Shown here: positions 1 through 6,459 of the stretch, one piece after another | Numbering within the stretch: the first letter of the stretch is position 1 | Layout: every line of letters begins with the position of its first letter | Source: Flammeovirgaceae bacterium UBA4659 | GTDB lineage: Bacteria; Bacteroidota; Bacteroidia; Cytophagales; Cyclobacteriaceae | Assembly (NCBI GenBank): GCA_002405445.1 | Contig: DHLV01000128.1 | Span: 9,940 to 16,604, forward strand | Direction of reading: 5' to 3' | Length of the DNA: 6,665 bases | The notes under the pieces: generated by a model | The model's database searches: none | The model's input: only the letters and a program-made list of their open reading frames with translations | Told to the model about the DNA's origin: nothing | Program-made: the position numbers and the translations under genes

Positions 1-1
1 A

Positions 2-439
2 AAATTTGACATCGGGCACCATTTTCAAATCAACGTTGGCACCCAGGCTGGCGGCAACATTCCCAATGGTGGCGAATTTCGATTTGCATACATGCACTAC
101 GGGTTACTGCGCTACAACTTGCCCGGCCACAAGGGCTTTTTCATCGCAGGTCCATATTACGCAAACGATGTTTTTTTTGGCCCATCAAGCACTGGGCGGC
201 ATGTTGGTTGGAAGTTTGGCTACGAAATTCCGGTCAGCGAAAAGTTTTATTTGATGGGAGACTTCGTCTCCGGTCAAAACAAGAAGTCGGTGAGCACTTT
301 TGGTGGAGTGTACAATGTGAGCAGGCGCGTCCAAATTTGCATTGCTGCGCTGCTGGCTTTTCCGAATGAGAAGTTAACTCAAGGCGTTGTGTTAGAATTA
401 AACTGGTACACCTACAATTTCAAAGAGGCCGCACACTAA
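2..439 (+). CDS. Probable outer-membrane beta-barrel protein, C-terminal part (5' end outside window)
   Basis: The reading frame is open from the window edge to a TAA stop and gives the last 145 residues of a longer protein. An in-frame ATG at 92 exists, but the frame upstream of it continues with the same kind of sequence (GHHFQINVGTQAGG), so the true start lies before the window. The sequence is rich in Gly, Tyr and Phe and shows short alternating hydrophobic/polar stretches separated by turns (for example KFYLMGDFVSG, then STFGGVYNVS, then GVVLELNWYTYNF). This is typical of antiparallel transmembrane strands in outer-membrane barrels or porin-like proteins of Bacteroidota. There is no hydrophobic helix. 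The last strand ends with aromatic residues close to the C-terminus, although the final residues (KEAAH) are polar. The specific family and substrate are not recognised. It converges on the downstream acyltransferase gene with 3 bases between the stops. Confidence 0.7.
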   Translation, partial: KFDIGHHFQINVGTQAGGNIPNGGEFRFAYMHYGLLRYNLPGHKGFFIAGPYYANDVFFGPSSTGRHVGWKFGYEIPVSEKFYLMGDFVSGQNKKSVSTFGGVYNVSRRVQICIAALLAFPNEKLTQGVVLELNWYTYNFKEAAH

Positions 440-442
440 TGG

Positions 443-1540
443 TTACACCTTTACGTATATCCCTCTTCGGTCCATCCAATAACCCACGAGCCAGCAGGAT
501 AGCATCCAGCTTAACGCGAAAAGCAGGGAGCCAAGGTAGTTTCCCGCGATGGGCGCCCAAAAGTTGGCGAACATGTATTCATACAGAGATTTCCCATCAA
601 CGGGTACCATCCACATGACAGTGACACCAAACTGGGACATCAAGTAGATGAAAAGGGTGTTCTTACCAAATACATCGAAGAAGTACGTCCAGTTGGCCTG
701 CTTCCACATTTCAATTACATATACCAGCAGGGCCATCACCATTATATCCACCCCGATTGTGTAGAGCACGTAAGAACTTGTCCAGAGCTTTTTGTTGATC
801 GGGAAACCCCAGTTCCACACGAGCCCGAGAGCCACCAACACAACGGCAATCATGAGTAGTCTAGCAATCGTTTCCCAGGTGGCGCCACCTTGTTGAACAA
901 AGCGTGCCGCCAGATAACCACCCAACACGTTTACCACGGCCGGCAGTGTGCTCAAGAATCCCTCAGGGTCAAAAGGAATGCCATCACCGGCATACAGGTG
1001 CGCTGGTCCCCACAAGGCCAGGTCGATCATTCGCACGGCATTTCCCTGCAGCGAAAGGTCACCAAAAGCTACCAGTACCACCCAATAAGTGACCAGCGCA
1101 AAAAATGAGAAAAGCCAGGCGCCCCTTTCTTTCCAGTAATAAATGACAATGGAGGCCAAAAGATAACACAAAGCAATGCGTTGGAGCACACCAAAGATTC
1201 TGGTTTCGGCCAGCGGACTCGATGTCCACGTGCCGTTTACCTCGTGCACAAATGGAAACCAGTACATCAGATAACCCAGAAAAAAAATAATGACAGCCCG
1301 TTTACCCACTTTTGCAAAGAATTGTCTCTGGCTTGCTGAAAAGTATCTGTCCATACTGTAACTCATCGCATTGCCCACCACAAAGAGAAACGTAGGGAAA
1401 ACCCAGTCTGTGAGCGTAAAGCCATGCCAATCGGCATGCAGTAAAGGAGCAAAAGTAGTATCGTAGTTGCCGGGAGAATTCACAATGATCATCAATGTTA
1501 CCGTGATGCCCCGTAGCACGTCAATGGCATGAAACCTCAT
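443..1540 (-). CDS. HGSNAT-like membrane acyltransferase (COG4299 / DUF5009 family)
   Basis: This 365-residue integral membrane protein has about ten predicted hydrophobic helices (roughly residues 8-21, 46-62, 80-98, 117-135, 141-159, 194-212, 224-241, 256-277, 286-310, 332-354). Family hallmarks are visible: the N-terminal IDVLRGITVTLMIIVNSPG, the HADWHG-x4-D-xVFP motif at 35-49, RIFGVLQRIALCY at 114-126, FDPEGFLSTLPA at 190-201 and INKKLWTSSYVLYTIGVD at 248-265. In human HGSNAT a conserved histidine in the luminal loop after the first helix carries the acetyl group from cytosolic acetyl-CoA across the membrane to a terminal glucosamine; His35 is the probable equivalent (known of the family, inferred here). 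Bacterial members such as NagX occur in amino-sugar loci, but no such genes lie nearby, so the acceptor is unknown. The start fits the usual family N-terminus and has no Shine-Dalgarno sequence. It is transcribed away from the lipoprotein gene and appears to be a single-gene unit within this window. Confidence 0.9.
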   Translation of the reverse strand: MRFHAIDVLRGITVTLMIIVNSPGNYDTTFAPLLHADWHGFTLTDWVFPTFLFVVGNAMSYSMDRYFSASQRQFFAKVGKRAVIIFFLGYLMYWFPFVHEVNGTWTSSPLAETRIFGVLQRIALCYLLASIVIYYWKERGAWLFSFFALVTYWVVLVAFGDLSLQGNAVRMIDLALWGPAHLYAGDGIPFDPEGFLSTLPAVVNVLGGYLAARFVQQGGATWETIARLLMIAVVLVALGLVWNWGFPINKKLWTSSYVLYTIGVDIMVMALLVYVIEMWKQANWTYFFDVFGKNTLFIYLMSQFGVTVMWMVPVDGKSLYEYMFANFWAPIAGNYLGSLLFALSWMLSCWLVGYWMDRRGIYVKV

Positions 1541-1577
1541 ATTGTGTTAAATTGCCATAAAAATCGCCCGTCACGTG

Positions 1578-1585
1578 CAAAATAA
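1578..1585 (-). promoter_or_regulatory. Weak candidate -7 box for the acyltransferase gene
   Basis: On the minus strand this reads TTATTTTG, matching the Bacteroidota -7 consensus TAnnTTTG at five of six fixed positions, 37 bases before the ATG at 1540. No convincing -33 TTG at the right distance was found, so the assignment is tentative. Confidence 0.2.
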
Positions 1586-1601
1586 AAAGGCGAAAGGTTC
1601 A

Positions 1602-1628
1602 TTGGATAAAAAAATTGTGCTAAAATTG
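1602..1628 (+). promoter_or_regulatory. Candidate Bacteroidota-type promoter for the lipoprotein gene
   Basis: A TTG at 1602-1604 is followed after 16 bases by TAAAATTG at 1621-1628, which matches TAnnTTTG at five of six fixed positions. The box ends 20 bases before the ATG at 1649, giving a short leader with no Shine-Dalgarno sequence, as is normal in this phylum. The region is AT-rich, so a chance match is possible. It lies in the 108-base divergent intergenic region. Confidence 0.35.
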
Positions 1629-1648
1629 AAGGCTTAAACTATAAACCC

Positions 1649-2536
1649 ATGAAAGTATCGCGTTTTAATACCTATTTAGTTGCTCTAGCAACCGCCTCGT
1701 TATTAGCGGCTTGTGGCTCATCTACCAAAAATGAAGAACAAAGCTCAGATGAATTTACGCAAGCCGAAGAATCGTTGAAGGAGCAAATTAAGGATGTGGT
1801 TTACAACATTCCGTCCCCTTCAGAAATTCCGTACCTGCTGCAGGCAACAGGAGCAGAGTTCAATCAATCACTTCTAAATGACCACAAAAAAGTTGACCAG
1901 TATCTTTCGCGCAACGACAAGTCTGCGCTGAACCTGGGGGTGTATGCGGCTGATATCGGATACCTGAGTTCGTATGAAAAGACTCAGGAAGCAATCGACT
2001 ATCTGGGTTCAGCCAAAAAACTTGCCGACAATTTGAATCTCAGTTCTTTTGATCCCGAAATATTGAAGCGATTTGAATCAAACATTGCCAATCGCGATTC
2101 ACTGACAAAATTACTGGACGGTGCGATGCGAAAAACGGACAGATATCTCAAAGACGATTCCCGCAACAAATTAGCTGCATTGATGGTGTCGGGCAGCTTT
2201 ATTGAAGGTTTGGCAATCTCCACCGGCTTGATCAAGACTTATCCAAAGAATCTGCTGAACGAAACCGATCGAAATGCCGTGTTGACGCCTCTGATCCAGG
2301 TGATTCTGAATCAGGAAAAATCTGTTGACGAACTGTCAAAGATGCTCAGCACTGTGGACCAGGCCGAACCGATTGCCACCATCCAGGCAGACCTTGCTGC
2401 GTTGAAAGCAAGCTACCGGGCATTAAACATCCAAGAACAAATAAAAAACAACCGTTCTGATTTGGTACTGACAGACAAAAACTTGGTAGAGATAACCAAG
2501 ATTGTGGACAAAATGCGAAAAGGAATTGTGGAGTAA
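1649..2536 (+). CDS. Conserved Bacteroidota lipoprotein of unknown function
   Basis: This is a 295-residue protein with a type II signal peptide: basic MKVSR start, hydrophobic core at about 9-20, and lipobox LAAC with the lipidated cysteine at residue 22. The mature protein is probably anchored in the outer membrane or the periplasmic face of the envelope. A polar, acidic linker (about 23-45) leads to an almost wholly alpha-helical body. Recognisable conserved stretches are YNIPSPSEIPYLL (52-64), SALNLGVYAADIGYLSSYEK (92-111) and LMVSGSFIEGLAI (178-190). From memory these recur in unannotated Bacteroidota lipoproteins, but no function is known to me. No enzyme motif, TPR signature or metal site is evident. 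The start is the only one giving a complete signal peptide. It has its own terminator at 2556-2586, so it is probably monocistronic. Its position beside the envelope ABC transporter gene may be meaningful or may be chance. Confidence 0.85.
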   Translation: MKVSRFNTYLVALATASLLAACGSSTKNEEQSSDEFTQAEESLKEQIKDVVYNIPSPSEIPYLLQATGAEFNQSLLNDHKKVDQYLSRNDKSALNLGVYAADIGYLSSYEKTQEAIDYLGSAKKLADNLNLSSFDPEILKRFESNIANRDSLTKLLDGAMRKTDRYLKDDSRNKLAALMVSGSFIEGLAISTGLIKTYPKNLLNETDRNAVLTPLIQVILNQEKSVDELSKMLSTVDQAEPIATIQADLAALKASYRALNIQEQIKNNRSDLVLTDKNLVEITKIVDKMRKGIVE

Positions 2537-2555
2537 CCATTTGCTAATTGGCAAG

Positions 2556-2586
2556 AAAGGGTCGAGTAAAATCGACCTTTTTTTTT
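2556..2586 (+). terminator. Intrinsic (Rho-independent) terminator after the lipoprotein gene
   Basis: A 10-bp stem pairs AAAGGGTCGA (2556-2565) with TCGACCTTTT (2572-2581), with one G-U pair, around the six-base loop GTAAAA. A run of nine T residues (2578-2586) follows and overlaps the right arm. It starts 20 bases after the TAA stop. It should separate the lipoprotein transcript from the ABC transporter operon. Confidence 0.88.
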
Positions 2587-2617
2587 GACTTTTTACGGTG
2601 TAAAGTTTCTACCTTTA
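2584..2617 (+). promoter_or_regulatory. Candidate promoter for the ABC transporter operon
   Basis: TTTG at 2584-2587 (a -33-like box formed at the end of the terminator T-tract) and TACCTTTA at 2610-2617 (five of six fixed positions of TAnnTTTG) are 22 bases apart, inside the range reported for Bacteroidota sigma-A promoters. Transcription would start about 13 bases before the ATG at 2637. The strong terminator just upstream means the operon needs a promoter in this interval. Confidence 0.45.
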
Positions 2618-2636
2618 ATGGCATATTTCTGTAATT

Positions 2637-5600
2637 ATGAGCGAACCCGTTTTGAAAGCCATCATCAAGCTATTTGCGTTGGTGGCCAAAGAAGACTCAG
2701 TGACCAACCAAGAACGCGAGTACATCGAAGTATTTCTTTCTGACCACCTTAGTCTGAAGTCTGTTCCAAACCAACTCCGGTTGTTTGATGAATATGCCCG
2801 CGAGGCCTCGGGTAATTTGGAAGAGCTTAACCAGGAATCCATCAACAAGCTCTGTTTTCAAATCAATCAGGAAGTCGACCAGAAGCAAAAGACCGTGGTA
2901 ATGCTTGAGTTGATGAGCCTGATTCTGGCAGACGGACAAATCACCGAATCTGAAGAACAACTGGCCAAATCTATCGGGATGGCATTTAATGTATCAGGTG
3001 TTGACATAGACTTGATCAATACATTTATCGAATCCAAAACACCCGAATCAATTGACAACGAAAAGATATTGATTGTTTCAAGTGCCGGTGTAACGGGCAG
3101 CCGCACCAAAAGCATCTTGCGGGCAGACCTCGATGGGTTTATTTCTGTGCTGTACATTCAGTCCACCAACTTGTTTTTCTTCCGGTATCTGGGCGAGTCA
3201 ACCATCTACCTCAACGGTGTGCCCCAAAAGCCCGGCAGCATTCATGTATTGGCCACCGGAAGCATCATGCGCTGGGGCGCTGCCGATGCTCTCTACTATG
3301 GTGAGATACTCAACAAGTTCAAAGGCAAAACAGACCAAACACGCACCAGTTTTGAAGCTGAAAAGATTTCTTATCGATTCAAAACCGGTAAGTTGGGTTT
3401 GCGGCAGGTCACCGTCAATACAGAATCCGGTAACCTGGTGGCGCTGATGGGTGCCAGCGGTGCAGGCAAGTCTACCCTCTTGCACGTATTGAACGGCACT
3501 GAAAAACCATTTGAGGGGCGTGTACTGATCAACGGCATCGACATACACAAAAACCCCGAAAAAATTGAAGGGGTAATTGGTTTTGTTCCACAAGACGACC
3601 TGCTCATCGAAGACCTGACGGTTTATCAAAATCTGTATTTTGCTGCCAAGCTTTGTTTCAGCCACCTGCGTGAAAGCGAAATTGATACATTGGTTTTGAA
3701 TACACTGGACGACCTGGGCCTCACGCAAACAAAAGATTTAAAAGTTGGATCCCCTCTACAAAAAACCATCAGTGGCGGGCAACGCAAACGGCTGAACATC
3801 GGTTTGGAGTTGCTGCGGGAACCGGCTGTATTGTTTGTGGATGAACCAACTTCAGGCTTATCATCACGCGACTCAGAGAACATCATAGACCTTTTAAAGG
3901 AACTAAGTTTGAAGGGCAAGTTGGTTTTTGCCGTAATCCACCAGCCCTCATCAGACATTTTCAAGATGTTTGACAAACTGGTGATATTAGATACCGGTGG
4001 ATACCAGATTTATTTTGGCAACCCGGTAGATGCTGTTACCTATTTCAAGCGTAACATTCACCTGATCAACAGCGATGAAGGCGAGTGCCATGCGTGTGGT
4101 AACGTAAACCCCGAGCAAATATTTAATATCATTGAAACAAAAGTGATCAACGAATTTGGCGATACCACCAATGAACGCAAATATTCTCCTGAGCAATGGA
4201 ATGAAAAATTCAACGGGCAGATCATGATCAAAGGTGTTACCACCTCGCAAGAACGGCCCCATTCAACATTACAAATACCAAACTGGCTAAAGCAAACGTA
4301 TTTGTTTGCGCAACGGGATGTACTTTCAAAGTTGAGCAACAAACAGTACTTATTCATCAATTTAATGGAGGCCCCCCTGCTGGCTTTTATCCTCGCATTT
4401 ATCGTTAGGTATTATAACGTAGATGACCCGTTCAATTCAGGGTACCTGTTTAGTAAGAACTTGAACATACCCGCACACCTATTTATGAGCGTGATTGTTG
4501 CGTTGTTTATGGGGTTGACCGTCAGCGCTGAAGAGATTATTCGCGACCGAAAGATTTTGAAGCGAGAGAAATTTCTGCATCTCAACCGCAGCAGTTATAT
4601 TTTCTCGAAGATTTCAATCTTGTTCGTTATTTCAGCGATACAAACCGCACTTTTTGTTTGGGTGGCCAACAGTATTCTTCAAATTCAAGGCATGTTCCTC
4701 ATTCATTGGGGAATATTATTCACTGGATCTTGCTTCGCCAACCTGCTTGGCCTCAACATCTCCTCGGCTTTCAACTCAGCCGTTACCATTTACATTTTGA
4801 TACCAATCTTGCTGATTCCGCAGTTGATCCTGAGTGGCGTGGTAGTGAAGTTTGATAAACTCAATCCACTGATCGGCAATACCAGTACAGTGCCCCTAGT
4901 AGGAGATTTGATGGCCTCCCGATGGGCGTTTGAAGCCGCCATGGTGGCTCAATACAAAGACAACAAGTTTGAAAAAGAATTTTACATCTATGATAAAGCC
5001 ATGGCCGATGCCGACTATAAAAAAATCTATCTGATTCCCGAGCTGGAGTCACAACTGAATTTCATCAGCCTTAACCGATACTCGCAAGAACCTGCCATCA
5101 AAAAAGAAATTGCTGAAAGGCTCGATTTGATTCGTACAACGCTACAGCGCGAGGAAAATATCACAAAGGGTAAATTCCATTACATTGACCAGCTTACCAT
5201 TGAGCGTTACGACAGCTCGATAAACGAGCCCCTGACAAAGTACCTCGAAACGTTGAAACGATTTTATGTAAATCGATATAACAGGGCAGATCAACAAAAA
5301 GACGCTAAAGTTGAAATGCTGACAAGTACACCTGAAAAAGAAAAAGAATTTGAGAATCAGAGGAATGCCTACCAAAATGAAGCTATTGCTGATCTGGTGC
5401 GCAACACCGTAGAACAACAACGAATTATAGAAACAGGCGGTAAACTGGTGCAGAAGATTTACCCGGTCTACAAAGATCCTGACCCTGACCATATTGTGGA
5501 TTTTGATGCACAGTTCTATATGCCGGCAAAGCATTTTCTAAACCAGAATATTGATACGTATTGGTTCAACCTGGGCGTGATCTGGTCGATGACACTTGCG

Positions 5601-5687
5601 CTGGCAATCACGCTATACTGGGAAGTGCTACGGAGAATCATTGACAACCTCAGCAATATCTCTAACCCACTTGAGAAACGGATGTAA
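2637..5687 (+). CDS. ABCG-like ABC half-transporter with TerB-like and FHA-like N-terminal modules and a large periplasmic loop
   Basis: This 1016-residue inner-membrane protein combines ATPase and permease, probably as a homodimeric exporter. Residues 1-135 form a TerB/DjlA-like helical domain with paired acidic motifs (KEDSVTNQERE at 18-28; LADGQITESEE at 97-107). Residues 142-227 form a beta-rich, FHA-like module lacking the usual phosphopeptide-binding residues. The ATPase (about 241-471) has Walker A GASGAGKST (272-280), Q-loop Gln319, signature ISGGQRKR (378-385), Walker B ending in Asp402-Glu403 and switch His435. The D-loop reads SGLSS where SGLDS is usual. A linker carries CHAC (484-487). 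The ABC-2 membrane domain has helices near 572-592, 612-631, 655-678, 687-710, 714-736 and 975-995. About 235 residues between the fifth and sixth helices should be periplasmic and are largely helical and charged. Human ABCG proteins have a far shorter loop there. It leads an operon with the DUF218 gene 3 bases downstream. Direction and substrate cannot be read from the sequence; ABCG similarity favours export or lipid handling. Confidence 0.92.
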   Translation: MSEPVLKAIIKLFALVAKEDSVTNQEREYIEVFLSDHLSLKSVPNQLRLFDEYAREASGNLEELNQESINKLCFQINQEVDQKQKTVVMLELMSLILADGQITESEEQLAKSIGMAFNVSGVDIDLINTFIESKTPESIDNEKILIVSSAGVTGSRTKSILRADLDGFISVLYIQSTNLFFFRYLGESTIYLNGVPQKPGSIHVLATGSIMRWGAADALYYGEILNKFKGKTDQTRTSFEAEKISYRFKTGKLGLRQVTVNTESGNLVALMGASGAGKSTLLHVLNGTEKPFEGRVLINGIDIHKNPEKIEGVIGFVPQDDLLIEDLTVYQNLYFAAKLCFSHLRESEIDTLVLNTLDDLGLTQTKDLKVGSPLQKTISGGQRKRLNIGLELLREPAVLFVDEPTSGLSSRDSENIIDLLKELSLKGKLVFAVIHQPSSDIFKMFDKLVILDTGGYQIYFGNPVDAVTYFKRNIHLINSDEGECHACGNVNPEQIFNIIETKVINEFGDTTNERKYSPEQWNEKFNGQIMIKGVTTSQERPHSTLQIPNWLKQTYLFAQRDVLSKLSNKQYLFINLMEAPLLAFILAFIVRYYNVDDPFNSGYLFSKNLNIPAHLFMSVIVALFMGLTVSAEEIIRDRKILKREKFLHLNRSSYIFSKISILFVISAIQTALFVWVANSILQIQGMFLIHWGILFTGSCFANLLGLNISSAFNSAVTIYILIPILLIPQLILSGVVVKFDKLNPLIGNTSTVPLVGDLMASRWAFEAAMVAQYKDNKFEKEFYIYDKAMADADYKKIYLIPELESQLNFISLNRYSQEPAIKKEIAERLDLIRTTLQREENITKGKFHYIDQLTIERYDSSINEPLTKYLETLKRFYVNRYNRADQQKDAKVEMLTSTPEKEKEFENQRNAYQNEAIADLVRNTVEQQRIIETGGKLVQKIYPVYKDPDPDHIVDFDAQFYMPAKHFLNQNIDTYWFNLGVIWSMTLALAITLYWEVLRRIIDNLSNISNPLEKRM

Positions 5688-5690
5688 ACC

Positions 5691-6458
5691 ATGTTTTTTG
5701 TATTGTCTAAGACCCTCAGCTACCTTACACAACCGATGGTGTTGATTTGCTTGCTGCTGGCAATCGCGTTCTTTGTAAAACACCAGCGGCTGAAAAGGCG
5801 AATGACCATCTCTGCATGCATCTTGTTGTTCGTTTTATCAAATGATTTCCTTGCCAACGAGCTGGTACTTTGGTGGGAAGTTCCTCCGACTCCTTACAAT
5901 CAGATTTCAAAGGTCTATGATTTTGGTATTGTGCTCACCGGCATTGGCGGAACAGACAATGGCCCTGATGACAGGGTTTACTTCGGACGCGGTGCAGAAC
6001 GTGTGACGCACACTTTACAGTTGTATCAATTGGGTATCATTCACAAAATTATGATTTCGGGTGGCAGCGGAAAGCTCACCGCGGTACCAAAACAGGAAGC
6101 TGACTATCTTGCTGATGCATTTCGTTTGATGGGTGTACCTGATTCTGCATTGGTGATTGAAAATCGATCAAGAAATACACACGAATCAGCCGTGGAAGTC
6201 AGCAAGATACTTCGCAGCAGCACGTCACCCACCAACTGCCTGCTGATCACCTCAGGCTACCACCTGCGCAGAGCAAATGCGTGCTATCGGCACGAGGGTT
6301 GGCAGATGGACAACTTCAGCACCGACTTTATCTCCCACAAAAGGCGATTCTCCTTTGACGTGCTGCTTATTCCAAAGGTAGATGCGATCGATCATTGGAC
6401 AACAATGATTCGGGAGTGGGTAGGGATGATCAGCTACAAAATGGCCGGCTACATTTAG
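5691..6458 (+). CDS. YdcF/ElyC/SanA-like DUF218 membrane protein
   Basis: This is a 255-residue protein with two N-terminal hydrophobic helices (about 11-29 and 39-56), followed by a DUF218 domain expected on the periplasmic side, as in E. coli ElyC. Domain hallmarks are visible: first strand and glycine turn VLTGIGG (81-87), RGAERVTHTLQLYQLG (100-115), ISGGSG (122-127), EADYLADAFRLMGVP (136-150), ENRSRNTHESA (157-167) and LLITSGYHLRRA (184-195). The acidic and His/Arg residues of the last two motifs line the putative active site of this Rossmann-like fold. Family members ElyC and SanA affect peptidoglycan and envelope polysaccharide integrity in enterobacteria; the biochemical reaction is not settled. 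The start is 3 bases after the ABC transporter stop, and the next gene starts 1 base after this stop, so the three are very likely co-transcribed and translationally coupled. No gene symbol is assigned because orthology to elyC or ydcF cannot be shown. Confidence 0.88.
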   Translation: MFFVLSKTLSYLTQPMVLICLLLAIAFFVKHQRLKRRMTISACILLFVLSNDFLANELVLWWEVPPTPYNQISKVYDFGIVLTGIGGTDNGPDDRVYFGRGAERVTHTLQLYQLGIIHKIMISGGSGKLTAVPKQEADYLADAFRLMGVPDSALVIENRSRNTHESAVEVSKILRSSTSPTNCLLITSGYHLRRANACYRHEGWQMDNFSTDFISHKRRFSFDVLLIPKVDAIDHWTTMIREWVGMISYKMAGYI

Positions 6459-6459
6459 C

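Noticed and set aside
6..254. Rightward 82-codon open frame at the left edge
   Set aside because: It overlaps the barrel gene in another frame; its translation is Thr/Ala-rich without fold-like features, while the frame from position 2 continues smoothly to the stop at 439.
1572..1577. CACGTG palindrome in the divergent intergenic region
   Set aside because: A single 6-base palindrome is expected by chance and has no second copy or flanking symmetry to suggest an operator.
1671..1757. Possible surface-export signal (SDEF) after the lipoprotein cysteine
   Set aside because: Bacteroidota lipoprotein export signals sit immediately after the cysteine; here the acidic SDEF begins 11 residues downstream, so surface exposure is not supported.
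3198..3728. Leftward 176-codon open frame inside the ABC transporter gene
   Set aside because: It is antisense to the FHA-like and Walker A regions, which have unmistakable family motifs; no domain is recognisable in its translation.
5142..5534. Leftward 130-codon open frame with Phe-rich runs, opposite the periplasmic-loop coding region
   Set aside because: The Phe runs are antisense images of Lys/Glu-rich codons (AAA, GAA) in the transporter; this is a shadow, not a membrane protein.
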